From the NCBI RefSeq assembly GCF_029714205.1, contig NZ_CP121648.1, positions 1,550,001 to 1,614,000 on the forward strand: a DNA stretch of 64,000 bases, read 5' to 3'. Position numbers and translations under genes: made by a program. Position 1 is the first letter of the stretch; the number at the start of each line of letters is the position of its first letter. Source of the stretch: Methylobacterium sp. CB376. GTDB lineage: Bacteria > Pseudomonadota > Alphaproteobacteria > Rhizobiales > Beijerinckiaceae. The notes beneath the pieces were generated by a model. It searched no databases. It saw only the letters and a list, made by a program, of their open reading frames with translations, and was not told the DNA's origin. Positions 47,384 to 55,495 of this stretch are shown piece by piece.

Positions 47384-48499
47384 TCAGCGCTCTCGGAACA
47401 GCTTCGAGAAGACCGAGAGGATCATCACCCTCGTCAGCGTCTCGTAGGGCCCGGCCTCCTCGACCGGGCTCGGGACGACGTCCGCGTACAGGATCTCCCG
47501 CGCGCCGCCGCCATGCGGCAGAGCGGCCGTCGCGTTGCCGTAGAGCCAGTTCCACAGCGTCCGATTGAATCTCCTGAACACCGGCGCGTAGATCGGACTG
47601 TGGGTGATGCGCCGATCCGGCTGCACCCAGGCCGCGCTGTACGGCATCAGCGCCTTGGAATGCGCGGGAAACCCGGTCATCGCGGCGAATTTCGGCCAAG
47701 CGACCCGCCATCTCGCGATCCTGTCGAGCACGGTCGACGCCGTCGCGTCCGAGAAGCCGCTGCCGTTCACGCCCGGAGGGCAGCACGCGTCCCACTTCGA
47801 GATCAGGAGGAGCAGGTTGTCGCGGTTCTTGTTGCCCCGCAGCCGGTCGACCTGATGCATGGCGTTGCTCAGGCACTCGTGCGAGCTCGCGGCCGATTCC
47901 CCATCCGGCCCCGCGACCGTCGGAGCGACGAAGATGAGCGACATGCCGAGTTCGTAGTGCTGCAGGATCTCCTTGAGGAGGTTCCTGAATGGCAGGAAGG
48001 GCGGCATCCGCGAGGCGTCGGCGGCCTGGCCGGCCGCCGGTTTCTGCTGCTCGAACCATTCTCCCATGCCCTCCAGGAAGGCGAACTTCACAGTTCGTCT
48101 TTCGTGAACGATGTTGACCGGGATGAAGTACGGCGTTTCTCTCTGCGTCCGCGGCGCCGCGTAGCCTCGCCCGAAGGCCGCCACCTGGTTCTCGAAGAAG
48201 GCGCGCGCCGCCTCCTCGATGGGCGCGAAGTACCCGTGCCGACGCGGCCAGATCGGCGCCCTGAGCTGGACATCGACGACGGCGTCATCTGACGATTTGA
48301 TATAGTCGATCAGCGAGAGAAGCATCATGGTTTTCCCGGATGAATTCGTACCGAAAATCATGACCGGGTGAATGTCGTTGTTTCTCAGATGACTCATGAT
48401 CTCGCGAGCCAGCAGAGGCGACTCGAAATCCGCGTGCTCGATGTCGTCGTCGTCGAAAGCCTGATCGCTGGAGAAATTGTGCCCGTTCGCATCGTTCAT
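47384..48499 (-). CDS. cassette protein 2: GTPase-like P-loop protein
   Basis: A 371-residue soluble protein with a P-loop GTNSSGKT at about 50-57, a G3-like LEGMGE at about 142-147 (Glu in place of the usual Asp of DxxG) and a G4-like SKWD at about 234-237. This order is that of TRAFAC-class GTPases used in bacterial conflict and secretion-linked systems rather than of a AAA+ ATPase. The acidic N-terminus DDDDIEHADFES is distinctive. A GTG five codons upstream is an alternative start. It is the middle gene of three and is likely the motor or switch. Function unknown. Confidence 0.75.
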   Translation of the reverse strand: MNDANGHNFSSDQAFDDDDIEHADFESPLLAREIMSHLRNNDIHPVMIFGTNSSGKTMMLLSLIDYIKSSDDAVVDVQLRAPIWPRRHGYFAPIEEAARAFFENQVAAFGRGYAAPRTQRETPYFIPVNIVHERRTVKFAFLEGMGEWFEQQKPAAGQAADASRMPPFLPFRNLLKEILQHYELGMSLIFVAPTVAGPDGESAASSHECLSNAMHQVDRLRGNKNRDNLLLLISKWDACCPPGVNGSGFSDATASTVLDRIARWRVAWPKFAAMTGFPAHSKALMPYSAAWVQPDRRITHSPIYAPVFRRFNRTLWNWLYGNATAALPHGGGAREILYADVVPSPVEEAGPYETLTRVMILSVFSKLFRER

Positions 48500-48564
48500 A
48501 ATGCTGAGCCCCACTTTCCTTGACGTCTCGCCTTCCGGGACGAGGGCCGGCTCCGGTCGTCGCC

Positions 48565-49731
48565 TCAGCCCAACTCGATGGGAGACCAGATGTAGGTGAC
48601 GCCGCTTTCCCGGAGCGTGCGGTCCCTGTTCAGGCGCCGCCGCCTCGCCTCGCGCTCCCGATCCACCCGCACCGCGTTGACGACCAGGAACACCGCCAGG
48701 AAATCGATCGCGAATGGAACCATGATGTAGATGTAAGTCGTCGGCCTGTTCGATCGTTCGATCAAAACGTTAACGAGCTGCACCAGGGAGGTGACGGACT
48801 CGTAGGCATTGTTTGCGAGATAGCTTTTCAACTTGAATTTCTCAAGATTTGAAAAACCCGACAATTTGTTGTAAAGCTTGATGTACTCGGCATTCGCCTG
48901 AGTGATGGTCGGGACGATCGCTTCGAAGAGAGTTTGGTCAAAAAGGAAATTGTTAACGCCAATCAGCGCTTTCTCCTTCTCGTTGAGCCGCGCGACCTCC
49001 TGGTCGACGGTCAGCCTGATCTCGCGGCTCAGGGATGCCCTCTCGGCCATCTGTCGCGAGGGCTGCGCGAGGTACTCGCCGAGGGCCTTGTCGATCATGC
49101 TGCCGTAGGCCCTCGCCACCGCCTCGACCGTCGCGCGATCCTTGCAGTCGAGACCCCGTCCGGTTCCGGTGAGGATCTCGACGCCGGGCAGGACGGCCTT
49201 GATCCCGTCGATGGCCCTGCGCGCGCCCGGCCCGATCCCGCACGCGACGGGGTTCCTGATCTCGGTGTCGAGGTTCTTCGCGAGGCTTCTCACCCGCGAG
49301 GCGAGGGCGTCGACCTCGGGGCGTGCCAGGATCGTCGCCGATTCCGCCTGGATCCGAAGCAGGGCCTCCCGCGTGGTCGCGATGCTCTCGCGCAGGATCG
49401 TCGGCCCTTCCAGCAGGAGCATGCAGGCGGCCAACACCCCGTACCCGCTCGTGAGGACGAGGATCAGGAGGGACCCGCCCTTCAGGAGCCGTCGCCGCCA
49501 CGGGCTCGCCCCGGAGACCTCGACCAGGGCGCGCCCCGCGATCACCAAGAAGCCGTAGATCAGCAACGCGACGACGGCGACGATCCCTCTGATCTGCCAG
49601 ACCCCCCAATCCGGGTAGGAGGTTTTGAAGCTGAAATAATAGCCCTGACCAACATAAAACATGAATGCGACGATCAACGGCGGAAACAAGAAATAGATCA
49701 CTATCTTCCAAAAATGGAAAAATGGCGACAT
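48565..49731 (-). CDS. cassette protein 1: four-span membrane protein
   Basis: A 388-residue membrane protein. Spans lie at about residues 8-28, 47-67, 86-106 and 333-354, so a helical domain of about 225 residues lies between the third and fourth. A basic cytosolic tail EREARRRRLNRDRT follows. The start MSPFFHFW has a GGAG site 6 nt upstream, better than the ATG eleven codons earlier. Codon use is clearly less GC-biased than in flanking genes (many TTT, AAA, AAT and TTG codons), a sign of recent transfer. I do not recognise the family. It leads the three-gene operon. Confidence 0.75.
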   Translation of the reverse strand: MSPFFHFWKIVIYFLFPPLIVAFMFYVGQGYYFSFKTSYPDWGVWQIRGIVAVVALLIYGFLVIAGRALVEVSGASPWRRRLLKGGSLLILVLTSGYGVLAACMLLLEGPTILRESIATTREALLRIQAESATILARPEVDALASRVRSLAKNLDTEIRNPVACGIGPGARRAIDGIKAVLPGVEILTGTGRGLDCKDRATVEAVARAYGSMIDKALGEYLAQPSRQMAERASLSREIRLTVDQEVARLNEKEKALIGVNNFLFDQTLFEAIVPTITQANAEYIKLYNKLSGFSNLEKFKLKSYLANNAYESVTSLVQLVNVLIERSNRPTTYIYIMVPFAIDFLAVFLVVNAVRVDREREARRRRLNRDRTLRESGVTYIWSPIELG

Positions 49732-50234
49732 TGCTATCTCCGCAGATTCGAAGGCAGCATACATGTTAATGGAACCTTAACAAGTGATTTCTTGAAGAAT
49801 TTTCGACGACATCAATCGGACGACGCCTCGGCGCGCCACATCATCTCGTGCGTATTTGATGAACTTCGGTTCGAGCAATCATGGCCACCCGCGGCCGCAT
49901 CGATCATGCCGCAGAGACATCGACAGGATGTCGACGGCCCACTTATGCTGAAGGATTTCTAAGTTGAGCGTCGCTTCCGGCCCGGGCGCAGGCCGGTCCT
50001 CGTGGTTTTGCGGCATTGTCCGCCGCGCTCATCCGCATGTTTCCGCGAGGGCGCCGCGAAGCCCTCGCGCCCGCGGGCTTCCTTCCGCGGGAGGGAAGCC
50101 GTTCGGACCGCCCGGATTCAGCCCGCCCCCGCGCCGGGCCGCATCCGGCGCATCGTCAGGGGCGGGGCGCCCCGTCCGACATCCGGCCGATCATCCGGCG
50201 CCCGGGCCGCGCGCCGGGAGACCGGATCATACCA
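49732..50234. other. intergenic, upstream of the GTPase cassette
   Basis: About 500 bp. The part near the cassette (49740-49970) is AT-richer (TTAATGGAACCTTAACAAG, GATTTCTTGAAGAATTTTCG) and should carry the cassette promoter. The rest is GC-rich and holds no supported gene; a plus-strand frame there has the composition of a shadow. Confidence 0.4.
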
Positions 50235-50293
50235 AATCCGCTTGATCCCTTCGGGATGGCGGATTTGGGCTTCGCTCAGGCGCCGCGCAGGCT
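50235..50293 (+). repeat. palindromic interspersed repeat, copy C
   Basis: Begins AATCCGCTTGATCCCTTCGG, with GCGGATTTGGGCTTCGCTCA and GGCGCCGCGCAGGCT following, and so matches copies B1 and B2 over most of its length. The AGGCT end points toward the 3' end of msrB and is followed after 9 bp by a perfect hairpin. Confidence 0.85.
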
Positions 50294-50302
50294 CGCGATC
50301 CA

Positions 50303-50327
50303 GGATCCGCTTCGATCAAGCGGATCC
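50303..50327 (-). terminator. hairpin directly after msrB
   Basis: GGATCCGCTT (50303-50312) and AAGCGGATCC (50318-50327) form a perfect 10-bp stem with a 5-nt loop, beginning 4 bp after the msrB stop on the minus strand. No long T-run follows. It is coupled to repeat copy C, as a similar hairpin is to copy D. Confidence 0.75.
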
Positions 50328-50331
50328 CGTC

Positions 50332-50745
50332 TCACTCCTTCGGCTCGAAGCTCAGCGCGGCGCCGTTCATGCAGAAGCGCAGGCCGGTCGGGGCCGGGCC
50401 GTCCTCGAAGACGTGGCCGAGATGGCCCTTGCAGCGCTGGCAATGCACCTCGGTGCGGGTCATGAAGAAGGAGCGGTCGACCTGCGTCTCCACCGCGCCC
50501 TCGATCGGCGCGAAGAAGCTCGGCCAGCCGGAGCCCGATTCGTACTTGGTGTCGCTCTCGAAGAGCGGCTGGCCGCAGCCGGCGCACTGGAAGGTGCCGG
50601 CCCGCTTCTCGTGGTTGAGGGGACTGGTGCCCGCCCGCTCGGTGCCGTGGCCGCGCATCACCCGGTACTGCTCCGGCGTCAGGCGCTGGCGCCACTCCTC
50701 CTCGCTGAGAGCCGCCTCGTCGCGCACCCCGTCGACCACGCCCAT
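50332..50745 (-). CDS. msrB: methionine-(R)-sulfoxide reductase MsrB
   Basis: A 137-residue repair enzyme that reduces R-methionine sulfoxide. Two CxxC zinc motifs (CAGCG and CQRCKG), [24 protein letters not shown] and the catalytic Cys in RFCMNGAAL are all present. The start MGVVDGV has a GGGAGGA site; the ATG nine codons upstream is less likely. It is cytosolic, with no signal. Confidence 0.97.
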   Translation of the reverse strand: MGVVDGVRDEAALSEEEWRQRLTPEQYRVMRGHGTERAGTSPLNHEKRAGTFQCAGCGQPLFESDTKYESGSGWPSFFAPIEGAVETQVDRSFFMTRTEVHCQRCKGHLGHVFEDGPAPTGLRFCMNGAALSFEPKE

Positions 50746-50814
50746 CGGTTCCTCCCTCGGCCGTCCCGTCATCCGGCCCCTAGATAGGGGCCGGCGCGGG
50801 GCGCGGGGAGGGCG

Positions 50815-51975
50815 TCACGCCGGCGCGCCCACCGTGTCGGCCATGCGGGCGCGGCGGGTGCCGAGCGGGGCGGGCGCGCCCTCGGTCGTGTCGCGGATCG
50901 TCTGGTGCTCCAGTTCGGCGTTGATCTCGCCGCCGAGCAGCACGATCGTCGCCGAGATCCAGATCCAGGTCATGAAGCCGACGGCGGCCCCGAGCGACCC
51001 GTACGTCTCGTTGTAGCTGCCGAAATGGGCGACGTACCAGGAGAAGGCGATCGAGCCGATGATCCAGACCACTCCGGCGATCAGGCTGCCGGGCGTCACC
51101 CAGCGCCATTGCGGCTTGTCCCGGCTCGGGCCGTAGCGGTAGAGCACCGCCAGCGCCAGGAGCAGCACCGCGAGCAGGATCGGCCAGCGCAGCAGCGCGA
51201 TGTACCACGCCTTCGGGCTGATCGAGATGCCGAACGTCCCCACGAAGTTCAGGATCACCGGCAGCACCACGATCCCGGTCAGGGCGAACACCACGAAGAG
51301 CAGGCCGCCCAGGGTGAAGGCCAGCGATTGCAGGTTCAGCCGGATGAAGCTGCGCTTCTCCTCCTCCTCGTAGACGATGTTGAGCGCGTCGAAGATCGCC
51401 TTGACGCCCGCATTCGCGCTCCAGAGCGAGATCGCGAGGCTGGTGAAGAAGGTGAGTCCGAGGGTAGTGCCGCCCTTGGCGGTGATGCGCTTGACCTGGT
51501 CGCCGATGATGTCGAGGGCCCCCGAGGGCAGCACGCCCTGCAGCAGCGACAGGTGGTCGTTGATCGTCGCCGGATCGGTGAACAGGCCGTAGAGGGAGAC
51601 CAGCGCCGCGATGGCCGGGAATATCGCCAGCAGCGTGTAGAAGGTCACGCCCGCCGCGACCGACAGCACCCGGTCCTTCTGGAATTCGACGTAGACCCGG
51701 TAGAGAATGTCCTTCCAGCCCTTGGCCGGGATCTCGGTCGGGGTCTCGGCGTGGCGGCCGCGATCCGGCTCGGTGTCGGCCACCCGCTGGGCGGGGCGGC
51801 CCGAATAGGATTTCGCGCCCGGGCCGAGATGCCGGGTCGGGTCGGAGGGCTCGGCGATGTCGGGCGCGCGCCGGGCCGTCACGAGGCGCACCAGCGCGAG
51901 GCCGAGGAAGACGGTCCAGAGGGTCGAGGTCACGCCGCCGGGCGAGGCGGGACCGGGTTCGGGATTCGGCGTCAT
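50815..51975 (-). CDS. YihY/virulence factor BrkB family membrane protein
   Basis: A 386-residue inner-membrane protein. After a disordered N-terminus of about 85 residues the family domain begins with AAGVTFYTLLAIFPAIAALV. SLWSANAGVKAIFDALNIVY, several further spans and GSLGAAVGFMTWIWISATIV follow. These proteins were once called ribonuclease BN; that activity belongs to another protein, and the real role is unclear. It ends 69 bp upstream of msrB. Confidence 0.9.
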   Translation of the reverse strand: MTPNPEPGPASPGGVTSTLWTVFLGLALVRLVTARRAPDIAEPSDPTRHLGPGAKSYSGRPAQRVADTEPDRGRHAETPTEIPAKGWKDILYRVYVEFQKDRVLSVAAGVTFYTLLAIFPAIAALVSLYGLFTDPATINDHLSLLQGVLPSGALDIIGDQVKRITAKGGTTLGLTFFTSLAISLWSANAGVKAIFDALNIVYEEEEKRSFIRLNLQSLAFTLGGLLFVVFALTGIVVLPVILNFVGTFGISISPKAWYIALLRWPILLAVLLLALAVLYRYGPSRDKPQWRWVTPGSLIAGVVWIIGSIAFSWYVAHFGSYNETYGSLGAAVGFMTWIWISATIVLLGGEINAELEHQTIRDTTEGAPAPLGTRRARMADTVGAPA

Positions 51976-52183
51976 CGGGCGACCGTTCGCGAGCAGAAAC
52001 CCGCCGGGGCGGGCAGTTCCGTCACAACGTGACGCCGCGGCCGGGTGTTCCGCCACGCCTCGGGGTGAGCTTGGATCATCGCGCGCTCTACGCGCGATTC
52101 ATTGGCCGCCCGCCGCCGCTCCACTTGCGGGCCCGGACGGTGCGCCTCGCGGCGTTCCCCCGCCCGTCAGGTGACCCTGCCCG

Positions 52184-53062
52184 TCACTTGACCCTGCCGC
52201 TGCGCCGGGCGGCCACGCGGGCGAGGGCGGCGAGGTCCTTGTCGCCGTCGCCGTGCGCGATCGCCTCGATCAGCCCGTCGCGCAGGAGGCTCGCGAGCGG
52301 CATCGGCACGCGCGCGGCCTCCCCGGCGGCGAGGGCGAGGCGGATGTCCTTGGCGCCCAGCGACAGGCCGAAGCCCGGCGGCTCGTAGCGGCCCGCCGCG
52401 ATCGAGGCGCCGTAACCCTTGTAGACCGGGCTCGCGAAGATCGTGTTCGTCATCAGGTCGAGGAGGTCGGCGCCCGGCACCCCGTGGGCCTCCACCAGCG
52501 CCGCCGCCTCGCCCATCGCCGCGACCGCATTGACGAGGAGGAAGTTGCCGGCGAGCTTGACCGCGTTGGCGCGGGCCGGCTCCGTCCCGAAGGGCCACGT
52601 CCTCGCCCCCATCGCGTCGAGCAGCGGTTGCGCGCGGGCGATCGCCTCCTCCGGCCCCGCCGCCACGATGGTGAGCTTGCCCGCCTCCGCCACGTCCGGC
52701 CGGCCGAAGACCGGGGCGGACAGGTAGGCGACCCCCGCCCGCGCGTGCAGGGCGGCGAGGTCGCGGGCGAGCGCGACCGAGATCGTGCTCATGCCGACGT
52801 GGATGGCGGGCCGCTGGCCCTGGTCGAGCACGCCACCCTCGACGATGACGCTGCGCAGGGCCGCGTCGTCGGCCAGCATGGTGACGGCGACGTCGCCCCG
52901 GAACGCCTCGGCCGGGCTCTCCACCGGCTCGGCGCCCGCCTCGCGCAGCGAGGTCGCGGCCTCGCGGGTGCGGTTCCAGACCCGGACCCGGTGCCCGGCC
53001 CGGACGAGGTTGAGCGCCATCGGCCGGCCCATCCGGCCGAGCCCGAGAAATCCCACATCCAT
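52184..53062 (-). CDS. NAD(P)-dependent beta-hydroxyacid dehydrogenase (HIBADH family)
   Basis: A 292-residue oxidoreductase with the Rossmann fingerprint VGFLGLGRMGRPMALNLVRAG at the N-terminus and the catalytic-Lys helix NAVKLAGNFLLVNAVAAMGE near 165. GYGASIAAGRYEPPGFGLSLGAKD lies in the C-terminal helical domain. The family covers 3-hydroxyisobutyrate, tartronate semialdehyde and glyoxylate reductases; the substrate cannot be assigned. A start at 53062 gives the usual family N-terminus. Confidence 0.92.
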   Translation of the reverse strand: MDVGFLGLGRMGRPMALNLVRAGHRVRVWNRTREAATSLREAGAEPVESPAEAFRGDVAVTMLADDAALRSVIVEGGVLDQGQRPAIHVGMSTISVALARDLAALHARAGVAYLSAPVFGRPDVAEAGKLTIVAAGPEEAIARAQPLLDAMGARTWPFGTEPARANAVKLAGNFLLVNAVAAMGEAAALVEAHGVPGADLLDLMTNTIFASPVYKGYGASIAAGRYEPPGFGLSLGAKDIRLALAAGEAARVPMPLASLLRDGLIEAIAHGDGDKDLAALARVAARRSGRVK

Positions 53063-53160
53063 GGCCGGCGGCTCCCGCATCGCCGGGGCTCGCGCGGCCC
53101 CGGCCCGCCTCCACCTATGGCGCGGGCCCGCCCCGCCCAGAGGAGCGGCGAGGGAGCGGC

Positions 53161-53598
53161 TCAGGCGGAGAGGAGCGCCGCCTTGTCGACGCCGAGCGCC
53201 TCGGCGACCTCGTCCAGCACCTTGTGCTCCAGTTCGCTGATCCCGCCCTGATCGGCGACGTCGGCGGCGATCAGGAAGACGTCCTGGCGCTGGTCGAGGG
53301 GCCGGTCGGCGATGGCCGAGAGGAAGCGCAGGTTCTCGATCCGGCCGGCCCGGCTCTTCGCGCGGGCGATCGCCTCGTGCAGTTCCTGCTCCAGCTTCAG
53401 GACGCCGTAGGATTTCTGCAGGATCGGGTTGGCGGCGAGATTCGTGAGGGCGGTCTCGATCTCCTCCTCGTCGATCTCCCGGTCGGCCAGGATGACGTTG
53501 GCCGCGCCCGAAGCCGCCGCGTGCAGGAAGGCGGTATCGCCCGCATACGACATGACCACCCGGCCGATCCGGGTGAAAGCATCCTGAAACAGCCCCAT
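53161..53598 (-). CDS. TerB-domain protein
   Basis: A 145-residue helical cytosolic protein resembling the TerB (tellurite-resistance) fold: MGLFQDAFTRIG, ANVILADREIDEEEIETALT (metal-binding acidic loop), RFLSAIADRPLDQRQD and LDEVAEALGV. TerB domains are thought to sense or bind metal near the membrane. No other ter genes are nearby. A run of three regularly spaced palindromes lies 130-185 bp upstream. Confidence 0.8.
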   Translation of the reverse strand: MGLFQDAFTRIGRVVMSYAGDTAFLHAAASGAANVILADREIDEEEIETALTNLAANPILQKSYGVLKLEQELHEAIARAKSRAGRIENLRFLSAIADRPLDQRQDVFLIAADVADQGGISELEHKVLDEVAEALGVDKAALLSA

Positions 53599-53728
53599 CG
53601 TCTCATCCTCGGCGCGGCCATCGGCGGCGCGGGTCAACCCGCTTGTTCGCCAGCCTGCGCGAATCGATGCACAGCCTTGCGCGTACAGGCAAGCACATCC
53701 GCACCACAGCGGCGTGCCGAACGCACGC

Positions 53729-53785
53729 GCATCGCCGCGATGCCAGTGTGCATCGCCGCGATGCGGGCGCGCATCGCCGCGATCA
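53729..53785. repeat. three palindromes at 21-bp spacing
   Basis: GCATCGCCGCGATGC occurs at 53729 and 53750, and GCATCGCCGCGATCA at 53771. The starts are exactly 21 bp apart, two helical turns. The third copy contains the pdxY stop codon. Such phased palindromes suit cooperative binding of a dimeric protein upstream of the TerB gene. Confidence 0.8.
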
Positions 53786-54631
53786 CACCGCCTCGACCGG
53801 GAAGACCCGGCTCGGCGCCACGAACTCGTCCTGCGCGGCCACGGTCAGGATCTCGCGCGCGCCCTCCTCGGCGGTGCGCCGCAGGAGGCCGAAGACCGAG
53901 GCCGCCATGGCGCCGAGCGCCTCGGCCGCCGAGCCGGAGCGGGCGTAGTGGACGAAGAACAGGGCGGCGCTCGCGTCCCCGGCCCCGTTGACCGAGATGG
54001 CGAGCTTCGGGGTGCGCAGGCGCCAGACCTCCCCGGCCTCGCCGGCCAGCAGGTCGATCGAATCCTCGGGCGTCTCGGCGGTGTGCAGCGAGGTGACGAG
54101 GACGACCCGCGGGCCGCGCGCCTGCACGGCCGCCACCGCGCGCTTGGCCTCGGCCAGGGTGCGGCTCGGCAGGCCCGAGAGGTGATCGAGTTCGAACTGG
54201 TTCGGCGTGACGATGTCGGCGGCCGGCACCGCGTGGTCGCGCATGAAGTCGGGCACGCCCGGGCGCACGAAGACGCCGCGGCCGACATCGCCAATCACCG
54301 GGTCGCAGCAATAGAGCGCTCTCGGATTGGCGGCCCGCACCCGCGCCACGGCCCCGAGGATCGCCTCGCCGATCTCGGCCGAGCCCATGTAGCCGGAGAG
54401 CACCCCGTCGCAGGCGCCGAGCACCCCGCGCTCGGCGATGCCCTCGACGAGCTCGCCGATCGAGGGCCCGTCGTAGACCCGGCCCCGCCACGCCCCGTAG
54501 CCGGTGTGGTTGGAGAACTGCACCGTGTGGATCGGCCAGACCTCGACCCCGAGCCGCTGCATCGGGAAGACCGCCGAGGCGTTGCCGACATGCCCGTAGG
54601 CGACGTGGGACTGGATCGACAGGATGTTCAT
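53783..54631 (-). CDS. pdxY: pyridoxal kinase PdxY
   Basis: A 282-residue ribokinase-fold enzyme that phosphorylates pyridoxal (B6 salvage). Signatures are [53 protein letters not shown] and the anion-hole/catalytic [12 protein letters not shown], where the base Asp lies. Full length. Together with yggS it is one of two B6 genes in the window, but they are 30 kb apart. Confidence 0.96.
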   Translation of the reverse strand: MNILSIQSHVAYGHVGNASAVFPMQRLGVEVWPIHTVQFSNHTGYGAWRGRVYDGPSIGELVEGIAERGVLGACDGVLSGYMGSAEIGEAILGAVARVRAANPRALYCCDPVIGDVGRGVFVRPGVPDFMRDHAVPAADIVTPNQFELDHLSGLPSRTLAEAKRAVAAVQARGPRVVLVTSLHTAETPEDSIDLLAGEAGEVWRLRTPKLAISVNGAGDASAALFFVHYARSGSAAEALGAMAASVFGLLRRTAEEGAREILTVAAQDEFVAPSRVFPVEAV

Positions 54632-54760
54632 GCAGGACCCTCGGGCCTCGAACCCCGGTGGTAGCCCGCCGCTCGGGGCGGCTCAACACGCGCGATCGCC
54701 CCGGATTGCATTCCGGCGGGGAAGCCCCACCATCGCCCCGGGCAGAGACGGTCAAGGTTC

Positions 54761-55282
54761 ATGGATTTCGAGACGATCCGCATCGCCACGCTCGACTTCG
54801 TGCGCGCGCACCATGCCTGGGCGCCGCTCATCGCCGGCCTCGTCGCCTTCTGCGAGTCGCTCGCGGTGCTCTCGCTGCTGGTGCCCGCCACCGTGATCCT
54901 GCTCGGCATGGGGGCCCTGCTCGGGGCGGGCGGCATCCCGTTCCTGCCGGTGATGGTCGGGGCCGGGATCGGGGCGATCCTGGGCGATTGGGCCTCCTAC
55001 GAGTTCGGCCGCTACTACAAGGAGGGGGCGAAGCGGATCTGGCCGCTCACCCGCTATCCCGAGATGATGGAGACGGGCGAGACCTTCTGCCGGCGCTGGG
55101 GCGCCTGGGGAATCTTCCTCGGCCGCTTCGTCGGGCCGGCGCGGGCGGTGGTGCCGCTCATCGCCGGGATCTTCGTGGTCGGGCGCATCCCGTTCCAGAT
55201 CGCCAACGTCACCTCGGGCTTCGTCTGGGCCTTCGTCTGGCTCGCGCCGGGGGCGGGGCTGTTCGGCTGGATGGAGGGGTGA
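54761..55282 (+). CDS. DedA family membrane protein
   Basis: A 173-residue integral membrane protein with four to five spans. The family core is visible: FCESLAVLSLLVPATVILLG, GAILGDWASYEFGRYYKEG and FLGRFVGPARAVVPLIAGIF. DedA proteins take part in lipid-carrier recycling and envelope homeostasis driven by the proton gradient. It is a short family member and stands alone, divergent from pdxY. Confidence 0.93.
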   Translation: MDFETIRIATLDFVRAHHAWAPLIAGLVAFCESLAVLSLLVPATVILLGMGALLGAGGIPFLPVMVGAGIGAILGDWASYEFGRYYKEGAKRIWPLTRYPEMMETGETFCRRWGAWGIFLGRFVGPARAVVPLIAGIFVVGRIPFQIANVTSGFVWAFVWLAPGAGLFGWMEG

Positions 55283-55359
55283 GGGGCAGGCCGATCCCCC
55301 GGCTCCCCCGAAACCGCCTTGCGCGAGGCAGGCCTGCTTCGCCGCCGAACCGGTGATCC

Positions 55360-55386
55360 GGGATCCGCTCGATCGAAGCCGATCCC
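55360..55386. terminator. hairpin between dedA-family gene and binding-protein gene
   Basis: GGGATCCGCT (55360-55369) pairs with AGCCGATCCC (55377-55386) with one mismatch and a 7-nt loop. It lies between two convergent genes and beside repeat copy D. The sequence closely resembles the hairpin after msrB. Confidence 0.65.
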
Positions 55387-55393
55387 GTATCCC

Positions 55394-55475
55394 AAGCCCG
55401 TGCGGCGCCTGAGCGACGCCGCCATCCGCATGGCCGACATGGGAGATGGCGACGCCATCAACCGGATGGCGGATG
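55394..55475 (-). repeat. palindromic interspersed repeat, copy D
   Basis: Read on the minus strand it contains GGTTGATGGCGTCGCCATC, GCGGATGGCGGCGTCGCTCA and GGCGCCGCACGGGCTT, and is closest to copy A. The GGGCTT end points to the hairpin and to the 3' end of the dedA-family gene. Confidence 0.85.
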
Positions 55476-55495
55476 ACCCCTCCGGCGAAGGACGC

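Noticed and set aside
45988..49731. Assigning the GTPase cassette to type VI secretion
   Set aside because: A membrane protein beside an NTPase can suggest TssM/TssL-like proteins, but none of the sheath, tube or baseplate genes is present and the NTPase has GTPase-like G motifs rather than those of ClpV.
49964..50245. A plus-strand 93-codon frame between the GTPase cassette and repeat copy C
   Set aside because: Pro/Arg/Gly-rich shadow-like composition, no ribosome site, and it runs into the repeat element.
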